A DNA stretch of 64,000 nt, from NCBI RefSeq assembly GCF_026914265.1, contig NC_069136.1:38162318-38226317 (forward strand). Reading direction: 5' to 3'. Below are positions 46,144 through 58,474 of the stretch, one piece after another (within the stretch, counting starts at the first letter, position 1; every line of letters begins with the position of its first letter). This DNA comes from Mya arenaria. Taxonomy: Eukaryota; Mollusca; Bivalvia; Myida; Myidae. The position numbers were made by a program, and so were the translations under genes. The notes below the pieces were generated by a model. That model saw only the letters and a list, made by a program, of their open reading frames with translations, did no database searches and was not told where the DNA came from.

Positions 46144-46586
46144 CTACGTCCGCACCGGCTTGCCGTCCACGTACAGGGTGTCAAAGATGATCCACGCACG
46201 CTTACCCTCCTTCCTGGCGTCCTTCATCTTGGGCACTAAACGTCGTCGTTTGTCCATCACTTCCGGCGGAAACTGTTCATACATTTCTCCATAGTAGAAA
46301 GCTTATCCCCCATGGCCTTCATACAATCCAGCAGATCCTTGTTGGTGGGTTCGCGGCTGCCTTCCGCCATGCTGTTACTGATTTCCACCCCACAGAATAC
46401 TTCACCAACAGTGTCCTTGTGCTCTGAGTTGTTTACATCCGGGAATAAAACAGCCGAAGCCTTACCCAAGATTTCGCTGATGGAAAAACAATCGTCAGAG
46501 TCATCAGACGGGCATCTCTGTTTCGTTTGTTTACACATGTCCGAATTATTCCCACTGCTGTTTCGATCTTTTCTCTTTTTAGTCAT
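46144..46586 (-). pseudogene. LINE ORF1 with internal deletion (copy 2)
   Basis: MTKKRKDRNSSGNNSDMCKQ starts after the 5' UTR and runs to MEKCMN. It then joins directly to the C-terminal segment (EQFPPEVMDKRRRLVPKMKD) with a frame change, so the first frame ends at FRRK-stop. Compared with copy 1 the coiled coil and most of the RRM are missing. The C-terminus ends FDTLYVDGKPVRT then TAG. Confidence 0.8.
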
Positions 46587-46757
46587 TATTTATTAAACAC
46601 ATATTTAATCCGTATTAATCCGTATGATAAAATGTAATTAAGTTCACTTGTTTTAAAGTAAATCCAAGCTCAATTGTTGAATTATAACCAAAAAAACACA
46701 ATTTTTTATCCCTATTCAAAAAACGCGTCCATTACCCGCCATATCACGTGACCAACC

Positions 46758-48900
46758 TATAATACTATAAATGTTGATCTATTCGATATTCTAGAAAATG
46801 ATATAACATACTTTTCTGAAATTGGCAAGGTATATATTGCTGGCGATTTAAATAGCAGGGTTGGTAATAAATGTGATTTTATTGTACATGATAATGTAAA
46901 CACTGTATATGATGATATTGATTATGTTCCAGACTACACCTCTGTTAGGGCCTCAGTTGATACGGTTAACAATAGTCATGGGATCAAATTGCTTGATCTT
47001 TGTAAATCTTCATGTATACGCATTGTCAATGGTAGAATTGGCGATTGTTGTAAACATACATTTTATTCTCATAACGGTTCTTCCGTCATTGACTATGTAT
47101 TGACCAAGGAATGTAATTTTTCATTGTTATCTAAGTTTACTATAGGTGATTTTACTGAATGGAGCGATCATGCCCCGTTACATTTTTCATTGTATTGTAA
47201 TAATTATTCACCGAGTTATGAGACATTCAGTGATGTTAAATATAAATGGGATAATACGCTACGTGAACAATTTCGTTCAGGATTAATTACAAAATTGCCT
47301 GTATTAAACGATATTGTTGAAAATATAGACTATACAAGTAGAATGTCAATTAATAGTGTTTTAGATAGGTTTACAACGACTATCCGTGATATTGCAGATC
47401 CGTTATTTTCTAAAGTGTTTAGTTATAGTAATAAACCATCGTTTGATGATAATACGAGTAGTTGTATGAAAAATGCTGATTGGTTTGATAACGATTGTGT
47501 TGATGCCAGGCTATTATACCAAGAGGCTTTACGTAGTTATAACATAGACAAATCTGATGTAAATAGGATTACTCTTTGTTCACGAAAGAAGTATTATAAA
47601 GATTTAATTCGTAGAAGGAAACATTGTTGTTATCGGCAGAAAATGAAGGAAATTGAAAATTTAAAGAGAAATAAGCCAAAAGATTTTTGGAAATTTTTCA
47701 AGACAAAAAATAAAGTAAATAATCATAATATTACTTTGGATCAATTTAAAGATTTTTTTCGAAAATCTTAGTAATAATACTTTTGATAGTAATAATAATG
47801 AAGCAGGGGATTTCTGTTCAAACCATGATTTTAATGAAGATAATTCTACATTTCCAGAATTAGATCAACCTATATCTGTTAATGAAGTACACATGGCAAT
47901 TAAGCATTTAAAACATAATAAGGCTGCTGGTAGCGACTGTATACTAAATGAATGCTTTATTGATTGTGTCGATATTTTATCTAGTCATTTATGTGATGTA
48001 TTTAATGGTATTTTATTGTCTGGTTATTTTCCTGAAAAATGGACTGAAGGTGTTATAATTCCTTTACATAAAAAAGGTTCTGTTAATGATGTTAATAATT
48101 ACCGAGGAATTACACTTGTCAGTTGTTTTTCCAAAGTATTTACTACTATATTAAATAAGCGTATTGAAGCATTTTGCAAATCTAATGATACTATTTCTGA
48201 TGCCCAACTTGGATTTCGGAAAGGTTGTTCTACTGTTGACGCCATATATATATATATTGACGTCCGTTGTAGAAAACTATTTAAATGAAAATAAACGTTT
48301 ATACGTTGTGTACGTTGATATGTTGAAATGTTTTGATAATATTTATCGCAATGCACTATGGTTAAAAATGTACAAATCTGGTATTAAAGGTAAACTGCTT
48401 AGAATAGTAAAGGATATGTATGAAAATGTTAAATCATGTGTGAAATCATGTACTTCTTACTCAGACTATTTCAGTTATGCTGTTGGCTTGCGTCAAGGGG
48501 AGGTAATGTCCCCAATACTGTTTTCTCTATTCGTAGAGGACTTGGAATTTTACCTACTGAATAACACTGCGTCTGTTTATTCAGGTTTAAATATTGATGA
48601 TATTGTGTTAATTTTATTACTCTTTGCAGGTGATATGGCCATTTTAGGCAAAACACCAGAGGAATTACAAGAACATTTAGACAACCTTAAATTATTTTGC
48701 AATGCATGGGGACTTAAAGTAAACACAATTAAAACAAAGATTATGGTATTCCGTAAGCGGGGTAGAACACGTCAAAATAAGACATGGACTTATAATGGCC
48801 ATAACATTGAGGTCGTAGATAATTTTAATTATTTAGGTACTGTTATTAACTATACTGGTACTTTTGTATTGAACCAACAACATTTAGTTGGAAAAGCCCT
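46758..48900 (+). pseudogene. LINE ORF2 middle part (endonuclease C-terminus to RT), copy 1
   Basis: The endonuclease resumes at NTINVDLFDIL, with VYIAGDLNSR and EWSDHAPLH. A frame break near 47770 separates it from the RT, where RT fingers (LHKKGSVNDVNNYRGITLVS) and GFRKGCSTVDAIYIY are seen. A second break in a TA run near 48250 precedes YVDMLKCFDNIYRNALW and LRQGEVMSPILFSL. Motif C reads LLFAGDMAILG, with the first catalytic Asp changed to Gly. The ORF ends at the TIR-element insertion. Confidence 0.85.
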
Positions 48901-50802
48901 CCCAGCAAACACATGATGTTGGATCAACGTCGGATACAGGTTGGATTTACGTCACGACGTCGGCGACTTAAATACAACGTTGTATCAACGTCAAAACCAC
49001 GATGTCAGTCCGACGTCGCAATTAGACATCGAACCGACGTTGTGATTTGGTTATTGTTTGTAATAAGTTGTATTTTGCAAGTTAATACATGATATACACA
49101 TGATGTAACAAGAAATTGCTCGAAAAATCGTGATACTGCTGCAAATAAATACTAAAATTCGATCATGTTATTATTCAAGTTGCTTCCCTTGTCTGTGCCC
49201 TTGGTTTCTGTAATTGGAATTTCCGCATGGTGTCGCATGTTTATAGACTTTTTTCTTTCTGTTTTTTTGTTGTTGTTAAAATTCATCTTGTTAAACAAAA
49301 AAATTAGCAGAAATAATTATATCGATAGCTTCTTAGCATGTCATTTAGATAATCCCGAAAAAAATGCGTGTTTAATTCCTTATCTTAAAATAGACGCGCG
49401 CAATTTTGAACCCATTCTGATCCGCCATATAGCTCATGAGGTGTACGAATATTGACGAGAGTCAAAGAGTCAAATACTCATCTAGAGACTCGACGGTTCA
49501 TATTTTAGATAATACAACAAGGTAAGTTGATACAATGCATGTTTAACGGTTTATAGCAATAATTTTCTGGTGTTTTACAAGGTTGTTTCAATGAAATTTT
49601 AGCATACATGTAATTCAACCCGATTCGTCCTCCATTGACATCGCGCCGATTTTGACTTTTTTGTATGAGAAAACAATGTTATTTGTTCTCTTGAATAATA
49701 TCTGTAAATACATGTACTAGTATTTTCTGTGTAATTTTGAACTTTGATCTGGAACCAAAAGGCCCATGTTATTTACTATTGTTTTTGTTAAACACAATGT
49801 TATCCAGCAAAATTATATATATTGTTATCAAATTCATGTTATTATGTTCCCCTTTTTGACAGGTTTATGACGGATGATGTTATGCCTAGCTTTACCGTGA
49901 AGGGGAAAAGGAGAAAACGACTTTCCAAAAGCAGTTTTTCAAGGTAATACTTGCCAAGTCAAATCTGCTTCATGACAGTAATCATTTAATTATTTTATTA
50001 TTAAAGTGAGTACCAGGTATAGTCTTGTGCATTCACCTCTTATAAAAATAGCACTAGTGCCCGTTCAAGGAAAACAAAGCAATTATTCACTGGAAATGAT
50101 TTCATACGCGATAGCTTTGATCACAGATTCTAGTAACTGAAAAAAGTATAACAATTAAAAGATAATGAAAAAATACAGAAAATAATGTGCCAAAACTGGA
50201 GAAATTTTGTTGTGTGGAATTTGATATCAAAACTTTATTTTCAGCAGTTTCAAGTCAATATAATTTAATTTGACAATATTTTTATGTATTTCAGCAAGTG
50301 TCACTGTGATTACTGCTACTGAACATGAAGTTGATGGGGCAATTGGATCCTGTCTGAAGTACGCTCCAGACAGACCAACTGTTTACACAAGTTAATTAAC
50401 ATACATCTCTAAACTTATGAATTTACCATGTATCATTTAATTTAATGTGCCTTTATCATTTAATACTTTTATTGTCTGTACAGATTTGTTGTGAAAATAA
50501 AACCTGTACATTGTCTGAGTTGTTTGTTAATGAATGTAGGTGTATGCTACGGTAATTACTAATTACCTGTGACCTGTGTGGAATGCATGTTTATACTATG
50601 GATGTTGGTCGTTATCACGACGTTGTTTCAACGTCGTAACTCCGACGTTGTTCCAACGTCGTAACTCCGACGTTGTTTCAACGTCGTGATTTCGACGTCT
50701 AAAAAACTTTTCAACCAACATTTTCAACCAATATACAACGTTTACCCAACGTCAGTTTCTGACGTTGTTACAACGTCTTTCCAACGTGAATTGTTTGCTG
50801 GG
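48901..50802. mobile_element. 1902-bp TIR element (CCCAGCAAACA ends) inside LINE RT
   Basis: The left end, CCCAGCAAACA, is inverted at the right end as TGTTTGCTGGG, with a CT dinucleotide duplicated on both sides. Removing 48901-50802 and one CT restores the LINE frame (GKAL|KAMN). Both subterminal regions carry repeated palindromic AACGTCG/CGACGTT motifs (about 48925-49040 and 50610-50790), including three near-tandem copies of TCGTAACTCCGACGTTGTT. No transposase was recognised. The interior has a spliced gene model (next entry). Superfamily not assigned. Confidence 0.88.
49436..50395 (+). CDS. Small three-exon gene model inside the TIR element (87 aa)
   Basis: Exon 1 (49436-49521) starts at ATG (MRCTNIDESQRVKYSS) and ends at AACAAG|GTAAGT. 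Exon 2 (49863-49943) lies between TTTGACAG and TTCAAG|GTAATA. Exon 3 starts at 50299, using the second of two nearby acceptors (TTTCAG and CAAG), and ends with TAA at 50393-50395. The sum is 264 nt, an exact ORF. AATAAA at 50496 follows. The middle is strongly basic (KGKRRKRLSK), like a nuclear localisation or DNA-binding stretch. If the first acceptor (50295) is used the protein ends early at KCHCDYCY. No known domain. It may be a captured host fragment or an element-encoded factor. This is a prediction from splice signals only. Confidence 0.4.
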
Positions 50803-51740
50803 CTCAAGGCTATGAACACATTGTTATATAAATGCAAGCAATTTGATCTTAAACCTAAAATATTTTTTCAATTATTTGATGCCTTTGTTGGTTCTATACT
50901 TAATGATGCATCCGAAGTATGGGGTTTTAGTAAATCCAAAGAAATAGAACGCATCCATTTGAAATTTTGTAAACGATTGTTACAAGTGAAATTTAATACA
51001 CGTAATGCAGCTGTATATGGCGAACTAGGAAGATATCATCTATATATTAATAGATATGTACGCATTATAAAGTGCTGGTTTAAAATTGTTAATAGCAATA
51101 ATATTATTCTGAAGTCTAAGTATAATCATGCACTTGATGATTACAATAATAAGGGTTATACCAACTGGGTTTCAAATGTGAAAACTTTGTTAAATAATTA
51201 TGGTTTTGCATATGTGTTTGATAATCCCAATGCGATACATGTAAATACATTCATTAGTGAATTTAAAAGTAGAATCGTAAATACATTCAACCAAGAATGG
51301 TGTGTAACTGCTAGTAATAGTCCAGTTTTAGATATGTATAGAGTGTTTAAACCCACTTTAGATTATGAGCAGTATCTAGATATTGTACCTAGAACTCTAC
51401 GATTGTATTTTGTTAGATTAAGGGTTTCTGTACACCCTTTAAGAATTCAGACAGGAAGGTATGCTCGTATTAATTTACCTCGCAATGAGTGTTAATTATT
51501 GCTTATGTTGTAATACTAACGATATAGAAGATGAATACCACTTTATTTGCATTTGTCGTTGTTATACTCAATTACGAAAAAAGTACATTAAACGTTTAAG
51601 TATTATGTTAATCCATCTGTATATAAGTTCCATAATATGCTTACTTCAACTGATAGGTTGGAGGTTATAAATGTTTGTAAATATATGAAAGAGGCATTTG
51701 TTATTAGAAATACATTAATTAACATTGTGACTTAACTTTA
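50803..51740 (+). pseudogene. LINE ORF2 C-terminal part, copy 1
   Basis: It continues exactly after the insertion with LKAMNTLLYKCKQFDLKPKI, DAFVGSILNDASEVWG and RIHLKFCKRLLQV, matching copy 2. After a frame change near 51490, CLCCNTNDIEDEYHFIC gives the terminal Cys/His motif. The apparent start of the ORF at 50686 lies in the inserted element. Confidence 0.85.
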
Positions 51741-52421
51741 TGCAGTTTTTTTTCCTCACTGCCTATGTTAAAAATTGATCTATATACTATTTATTACTCA
51801 TACATATTAGGTTTGATTGAATGAATTTATTTAATTAGTTCTTTTGATATATAGTCTATTTATTATTCATTATATTTAATTTTACTGTTTGAAGTCATGA
51901 AATTATTTCTTTTGAAAATTATAATGTTTAGACACGTGGCATTGATTTGTGTATACTATTATGTATTAAGACGATATACTACTGTATAAGTCTAATAAAC
52001 TGTCTGTTCTGTTTTGTTCATAAAATACAAACAATGATAGAAAACTGTCATGTGTCAAAATCAAATGCTTATCGATTTATCACTTTTTGAGCTATATCCG
52101 GTGTCGTTTCCACCACAGGCAGCAGTTACGTTGACAGGACCCACCCTATGGCTACCACCCTCTAATAAAATAGTAAAAAAATAATTTCAAGACCAAAAAT
52201 GATTGGAACATGATCATTTATCATAAAAACATATATATCAACCAAAAATTGCACGATTTTTTCCCCAATATTTACTATTATCATATAGTAAAGGTTGACA
52301 TGTGAAGGCCCTCGTACGTAGAGTGATGTTTTTGAAAAGCACGTAACTAACTTATTTTTTCAACCAATTGTCTCTAAATAACTTGTCTCTGTTTTATATT
52401 TTATTGGTCAGCTTTCCAACC

Positions 52422-53340
<919 letters not shown>

Positions 53341-55390
53341 ATTTGACTAAAAAAGGCAATCGGAACTCCTCGGCTAGTATCAAGATATATCTCGAAGCTT
53401 GCCGGAGATGGCCGAGTTGTTACTGTTGTAAAAAAGGGAAATTCTTGTCAATAAAGTCATTATTTCTAAATATTTTTTTATTTTTTTGGCTACAATGCGT
53501 ATAATCATTATATATACAAGACTATATATATAGTCAGCATTTTAGTTTCGTCTTGATTATCCTGTTACGTGTCCTGTACAGTGGTTTTGCCGTTACGTGT
53601 CATTGGGATCCCAAAAGTTTTATTTCAGGGTACTGCGTACAACACGCGAGGTAATTCCAGCTTGGGATACCAGCGATTATAAAATATTCCATGCGAATTT
53701 GCGCCGCCCGCAAATGTGATATTATATGGTAAAGGATTGGCTATTTTACTTGGAACGAGTACGTACGAATGCTAATTCATAGACATAGGTACGGAATTCA
53801 AAGTCCTAACTTACGTTTATATAGTTTCGGATGTACTTTATTCGGATAAAAAACAAGTGCTATATAATAATGATGGATGTGACCAATATTCAAGTTTAAT
53901 TGTCCTTTTGTGCCAAGGATAAACACAGGTATATCAACAAGTGTTGCAATATATAAGAAATTTTACACACCCAACATTTTAAGGACCGGCTAGGCAGCCC
54001 GAGGTGATATATATCATATGGACCGAGGCTTTGTTCTCTTTCGGGATGACAGTTTAGTCCTAATAATGCCAAATATGACCAGAAGTGGTTTGTTATATTT
54101 CTTATATTATACCAAACATTCTTATAACCATTCAATAATATTAAACGCTTTAAATGTGTATTTCTGAAAAAAGCAAATGATGCACAAACCATTTTGCCAT
54201 GTGAAGATTATAATGCCGCATTCACAATTTTTATGACATCAGTGATCCGTATCATATTTTTATACAGGTATGATATGGACCGCTGACGTTTTAAAACTGT
54301 ATTTTTATTAAAGTAAAGAGTACTACAGTACTTATATATATATGTATGTAACGTGCGACGTCAAATAAGGCCAGCAGAGTCCTTCAGAGTAAAGCATGCT
54401 CGACCCTGAAGGGGTCCACAGGTCTTTATTTACAGTAAATTCTCAATCCACACGGAGCTCTGGCTTTGCTTATTTGCATATTACCAACCAAGTTACCGTA
54501 CATACAAAAATTGATTAATTTAAGGTATGCTATTAAATAATAATGGCGAAAAAAAATTCACATTATTTAATTAGTATAAATGTTGTTTTGATGAATTGTC
54601 GCGGTGCCTTTGTCTTGACTTTTACATGTCATCATCACCCTTTTCTTAGTCTCAATGTACTTTTGCAAATAATTTTTTATTACTGTGATGTTTATAATTT
54701 ATTTTCACAATATCTTTGCTAAATGTTAATGTAAAATTATTCTGCAAACAACTTGGTCAACACTTCCTTTGGATTAATTAAATAATCGTGTTAAATGGAA
54801 TTTTAGGTGTTTGCATATATGGATTTTAAGTGTGCATAGGTAAGAAAAAGCTTCCCAGTTGGCTCAACCACTAGAGAGGTATTTAAACTGACAGTCATAT
54901 ATTCTTGCCCTTCACCTTGGACTCTCTTCTTCCCAGGTTATTGTACTTGTGTCAACATTGCTAGTTAGTTTTGCCTTCAAGGTTAATGTGTGGGCATGCA
55001 CTTTTTATCCATGGGTTACTCTTCCACTTTATGACTTGCTTAAAACAACTACGGCCCAGACACATTTATAATGTCTTGGAATTATTCCAAATACACAATT
55101 TGTCGGTGTGAGTCATTGAAATCTAATCAATTTGTATAATTGTAACATCATAGGGTTTTCAGAAATGAAGATTCAAAACGCTAAATGACTTAAAATTTTA
55201 ATAGTTCTCATACATGTGTAACTCAACAATAATATTTGGAGGGGGTGCCAATACAGGCATGCTTAACAGGTTGTCATTTAAATAACATTACAGACATGAT
55301 GATGTACATGAACAAAGAAAAAAAGAATGTTTTTTATCTTTGCATTTTTGGAACAAGTTGGACTATAAAAATAAAGAGCTTCTTTACATT
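53341..55390. other. No gene recognised
   Basis: At 53355-53430, CAATCGGAACTCCTCGGCTA and CTCGAAGCTTGCCGGAGATG match, inverted, the insert at 30136-30722. Otherwise AT-rich sequence without supported genes. The minus-strand ORF at 53896-54192 shows no domain. Confidence 0.45.
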
Positions 55391-55393
55391 TAT

Positions 55394-55900
55394 AAGAGTA
55401 CCATCTCCGTAGCCTAGTGGTTAAGGCATCTGCCTACAGAGCGGGAGTTCTTGGGTTCAATTCCGGGCCACCTCATACCGAAAGACATTAAAAGTTGGTA
55501 CAAGTAGCTCCCTCTCCTGGCGCTCGGCATTTAAAGGGTAGTGCTTGGAAAAGTGGTGTACTCACTACTGGTTCAACCCAGGAAAGTTGTATCCTGTGTA
55601 TCAGTGCTTTACACTGAGAACGTTAGTGAACAAAGAGGTCTCTTCGCAAAGAGCTAGGGTATCGCACTCGGTCTCTTCGCAAAGAGCTAGGGTATCGCAC
55701 CCGGATCTCTTGTATCTCGCTCTGTTTTGTCAAGTCTTCCAATGTCTGGATTTGACTGCAAATTGCTGTCACTTCTATATCATGTCACTTATGGCATTTA
55801 AACACAATTTAAGTAGTGATGGCGTCAAGGCAGGGTCAAGCCATAATGCAGCCAATGAGCACTGACAGACCTTGATAAACTCAAATAAACAAACAAACTA
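55394..55900 (+). mobile_element. tRNA-derived SINE, family 1, copy C (most complete)
   Basis: The head GTAGCCTAGTGGTTAAGGCA, loop CTACAGA and box B GGGTTCAATTCC indicate a tRNA-Arg-like origin. The body then has TACTGGTTCAACCCAGGAAA, GCTAGGGTATCGCAC and CGGATCTCTTGT, and the tail has CAAGCCATAATGCAGCCAAT and CCTTGATAAACTC. ACATTTAT is repeated at 55386-55393 and 55901-55908, a likely target duplication. A segment of about 34 bp (TCTCTTCGCAAAGAGCTAGG...) is duplicated in tandem at 55637-55705, which extends the accidental ORF 55545-55865. Confidence 0.85.
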
Positions 55901-55909
55901 ACATTTATC

Positions 55910-57004
55910 AGGGTTTTAGAAATGATTTTAAGTAGCATGGCATACATGTATCCCCCAGTTAGGGTCAAAGGGGATTCTTTGGGGCAATGTTTGAAGTTCA
56001 TCCCTCGGTTGAAAAATAGTGTTTTTTCCAGCAACAGAAAAATCATAATAAGTAAACAACCAGTTACCTGTTACCTGGAAATGGAAATATCTGGCCTTCT
56101 GTAAGTTCTTGAAACATATACTCTACATAATCAAATGATGTACTGGTTTGTTGTATACGCGAGGCAAAAATATTCTGAATACTGGGAAACCAAAATCTAG
56201 TATTTCCAACATTTCCTAAAGGGGATTCTATTGATTACGTTAAATATCACATGATGGTATTGCCGCATCGTATTCGGAAGGCTGAGAAACCAAATTCTAG
56301 TTAAACAACTCCAAGAATCAGAGTTTCAACTGGATGTTAACATAAACATGACAAAATTACGGTAACTGATTTTATCTACATTGCTGCGGGGAAATTAGCT
56401 GGGTGAAGATGCTTAAGTTAAGGGGGTGATTTTACTAGCTCCTTGCCATTTCACATCCCTGACTATTGATCTGCTATGGTGATGATTTTGATATAATATT
56501 GCTCCAGATAAAATTTACTTAAATGAAAGCTAATTTTTAGTACTTAAAAAGGTTAAAAGTCCATACATGTAAGTGTGACATTAATTAAACTTGCAACTTG
56601 CAACATATTAATAAAAACAAATGTTCTTATTTTCAGGTTGACAATTTCCGTTTTTGGCCTACACATGCAAGACCTGTACATTGTTTGTAACATAAAGACA
56701 AATTGAAGAATCAAATTATCATGTGTACCATATAATTGGATTCATCAGAATTCAATGTAACCGGGAGGTAATGTGCATTGTTTACTCATTTGAAAGTGAT
56801 GAACAGTTTTATATGTATTAGGAAAGAATACATCGTTAAATGGAATTCCGAACATTAAGTATCGGCTTTAGACATGTACATGCAATCTGATAATTATATC
56901 TAGACATACAATTGACTTCATTTTGTGAGTGATTATTACAAGTTCATCTACGGATGTATATTCATATATATATATTTATATATATAATACATACATCAAT
57001 AATC
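55910..57004. other. No coding exon recognised; upstream region of the BIR gene
   Basis: TTATTTTCAG at 56629-56638 could be the acceptor of a non-coding 5' exon of the BIR gene. A short TATATA-rich stretch (56963-56990) lies directly before the chosen ATG. No promoter element could be assigned. Confidence 0.35.
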
Positions 57005-58439
57005 ATGTGTAAAAAGGATCAAGCGATTTTTGATTTGTGCTATTATAGTAGAGACTTTCAGGAAAGAGTCAAAGAAAAAAAGGCAGAAAAGCTGGGAAGA
57101 AAATATAATAAAGGGAATGGGTCACCAGGCATAAAGAGTGATCCAAAGTTTGTTCCACCAAGGCTGGCTAATTATATTACTATTAGCACGGGACCCGATT
57201 TGAAGCGAAAACTTGATAATTCACAATGTTGTCTTGAATCAATATGGGATATGCCAGGAGTTTCATGTCATATAGAATCACAATGGGATAAGGAGATAAA
57301 CTCCACACAGCATGTCAGTCGAAGTTCCTTGAAAGGAAAACGTGTTGCGAGAGGCACAGACAATCATGACTTTACAGAAGGAGAAAACAGCAAGAAATAC
57401 AACAGAATGAAGAACTATAATCCTATGGATGCTCAATCTGGGATAAAAAGAGATTTGAGCCTAGCAGTCCCAAGAAATGTTTTATTGATTATAGGGCCGG
57501 AAAGACATCACATTGATGAATCAATGAAGGATGTAAAACAAGGTCACGAACATAAGAATTCAAAACAGTTGTCTGAAAGTAGTTTTGATGAAAAACAGCT
57601 GAAAAATAAAGTCAATGAGTTGATAAAAGAAACTCATAACATAGAAGAAGGGCTGCGGAAGAAATTGAGGCTTGAATATGACCATCTTTTAAGTCAAGAT
57701 GTAAATGAGAAGATGGCTGATGTAAACACTTTCCTCTCACCACAGGTATATTTATCAATTTACAAAGCACTGTATTATGATTTAGTAACTGCTCTACATT
57801 CTCAGCCAATCAGGGGCACTAGATTTTTAAAATGTTTAGTAAATTTTAAATATTTGTGAAAAATTGTTACATATTGCTGAAGACGACTCTTCATGATTGA
57901 AACTAAATTGCTTTTACTGCGCATGCCCATATAGCAACGCTTACTGTTTGCATATAATTATGTGAAGGGGCAATTTCAGTGTCAACACTGATTTAAATGA
58001 TAACACAATGTCTTGCAGTGATTGACAGGTCTTTTTGGTGCACGGCTTTAATTCAAAGCTGATTCAATTTGGGAGGGGCTAACACTTGGTTGGTTAGAAT
58101 TTATTAAGTAATTGTCTCTCTCTTGTAGGTTACTTAATCATGAAGAAATTACTTAATAAACTCTTGCCTATTCGTAATGAAGCCTTTGTCCATTCAAGTC
58201 TACATTATTGCTTATATCACACACAAAAAAAATATGGCATGTGATTTGTGATATGTAATCTGATAAGCTTAATTGTGCAAATTTTGTTATTTTAGTATTC
58301 AAATATTTAGTAGTTAGTATTGCGCAATTTTGTAATCTACTTTTATATTCAACAATGCTTTCTTTATCTTTTGGCAGTTATTCAAAAAGCTGATATCATG
58401 CGGACATTTTTAACACATTGTCATACTTCAAAATAGTAA

Positions 58440-58474
<35 letters not shown>

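Larger units (their letters stand above)
42472..46757 (-). mobile_element. LINE copy 2, nearly full length, inserted in copy 1
   Basis: The 4286-bp insert has a 4-bp duplication (TATA at 42468-42471 and 46758-46761). On the minus strand it has a 5' UTR-like start (GGTTGGTCACGTGATATGGC), ORF1 (46586-46144), ORF2 (46143-42724), a 3' UTR and a (TGTC)n tail at 42494-42472 in place of poly(A). Protein similarity to copy 1 is high throughout. ORF1 lacks its middle, so the RRM core is lost. ORF2 has several frameshifts and stops. It was able to move into an existing copy of its own family. Confidence 0.9.
41520..52018 (+). mobile_element. LINE copy 1, interrupted by two nested elements
   Basis: Segments 41520-42471, 46758-48900 and 50803-52018 are one non-LTR retrotransposon once the insertions at 42472-46757 and 48901-50802 are set aside; the protein reads on exactly across both junctions. 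Order: ORF1 (RRM-type, L1/Tx1-like), a TAG in frame, apurinic endonuclease, RT, and a Cys/His zinc-ribbon C-terminus. The 3' end is AATAAACTGTCTG followed by T-rich sequence and not poly(A). The 5' end could not be placed. RT motif C reads FAGD instead of FADD, so the copy is dead. Clade assignment needs a phylogeny. Confidence 0.88.

Noticed and set aside
50686..50802. N-terminal extension of the LINE ORF beginning at 50686
   Set aside because: These codons lie within the inserted TIR element; the true LINE reading frame resumes at 50803.
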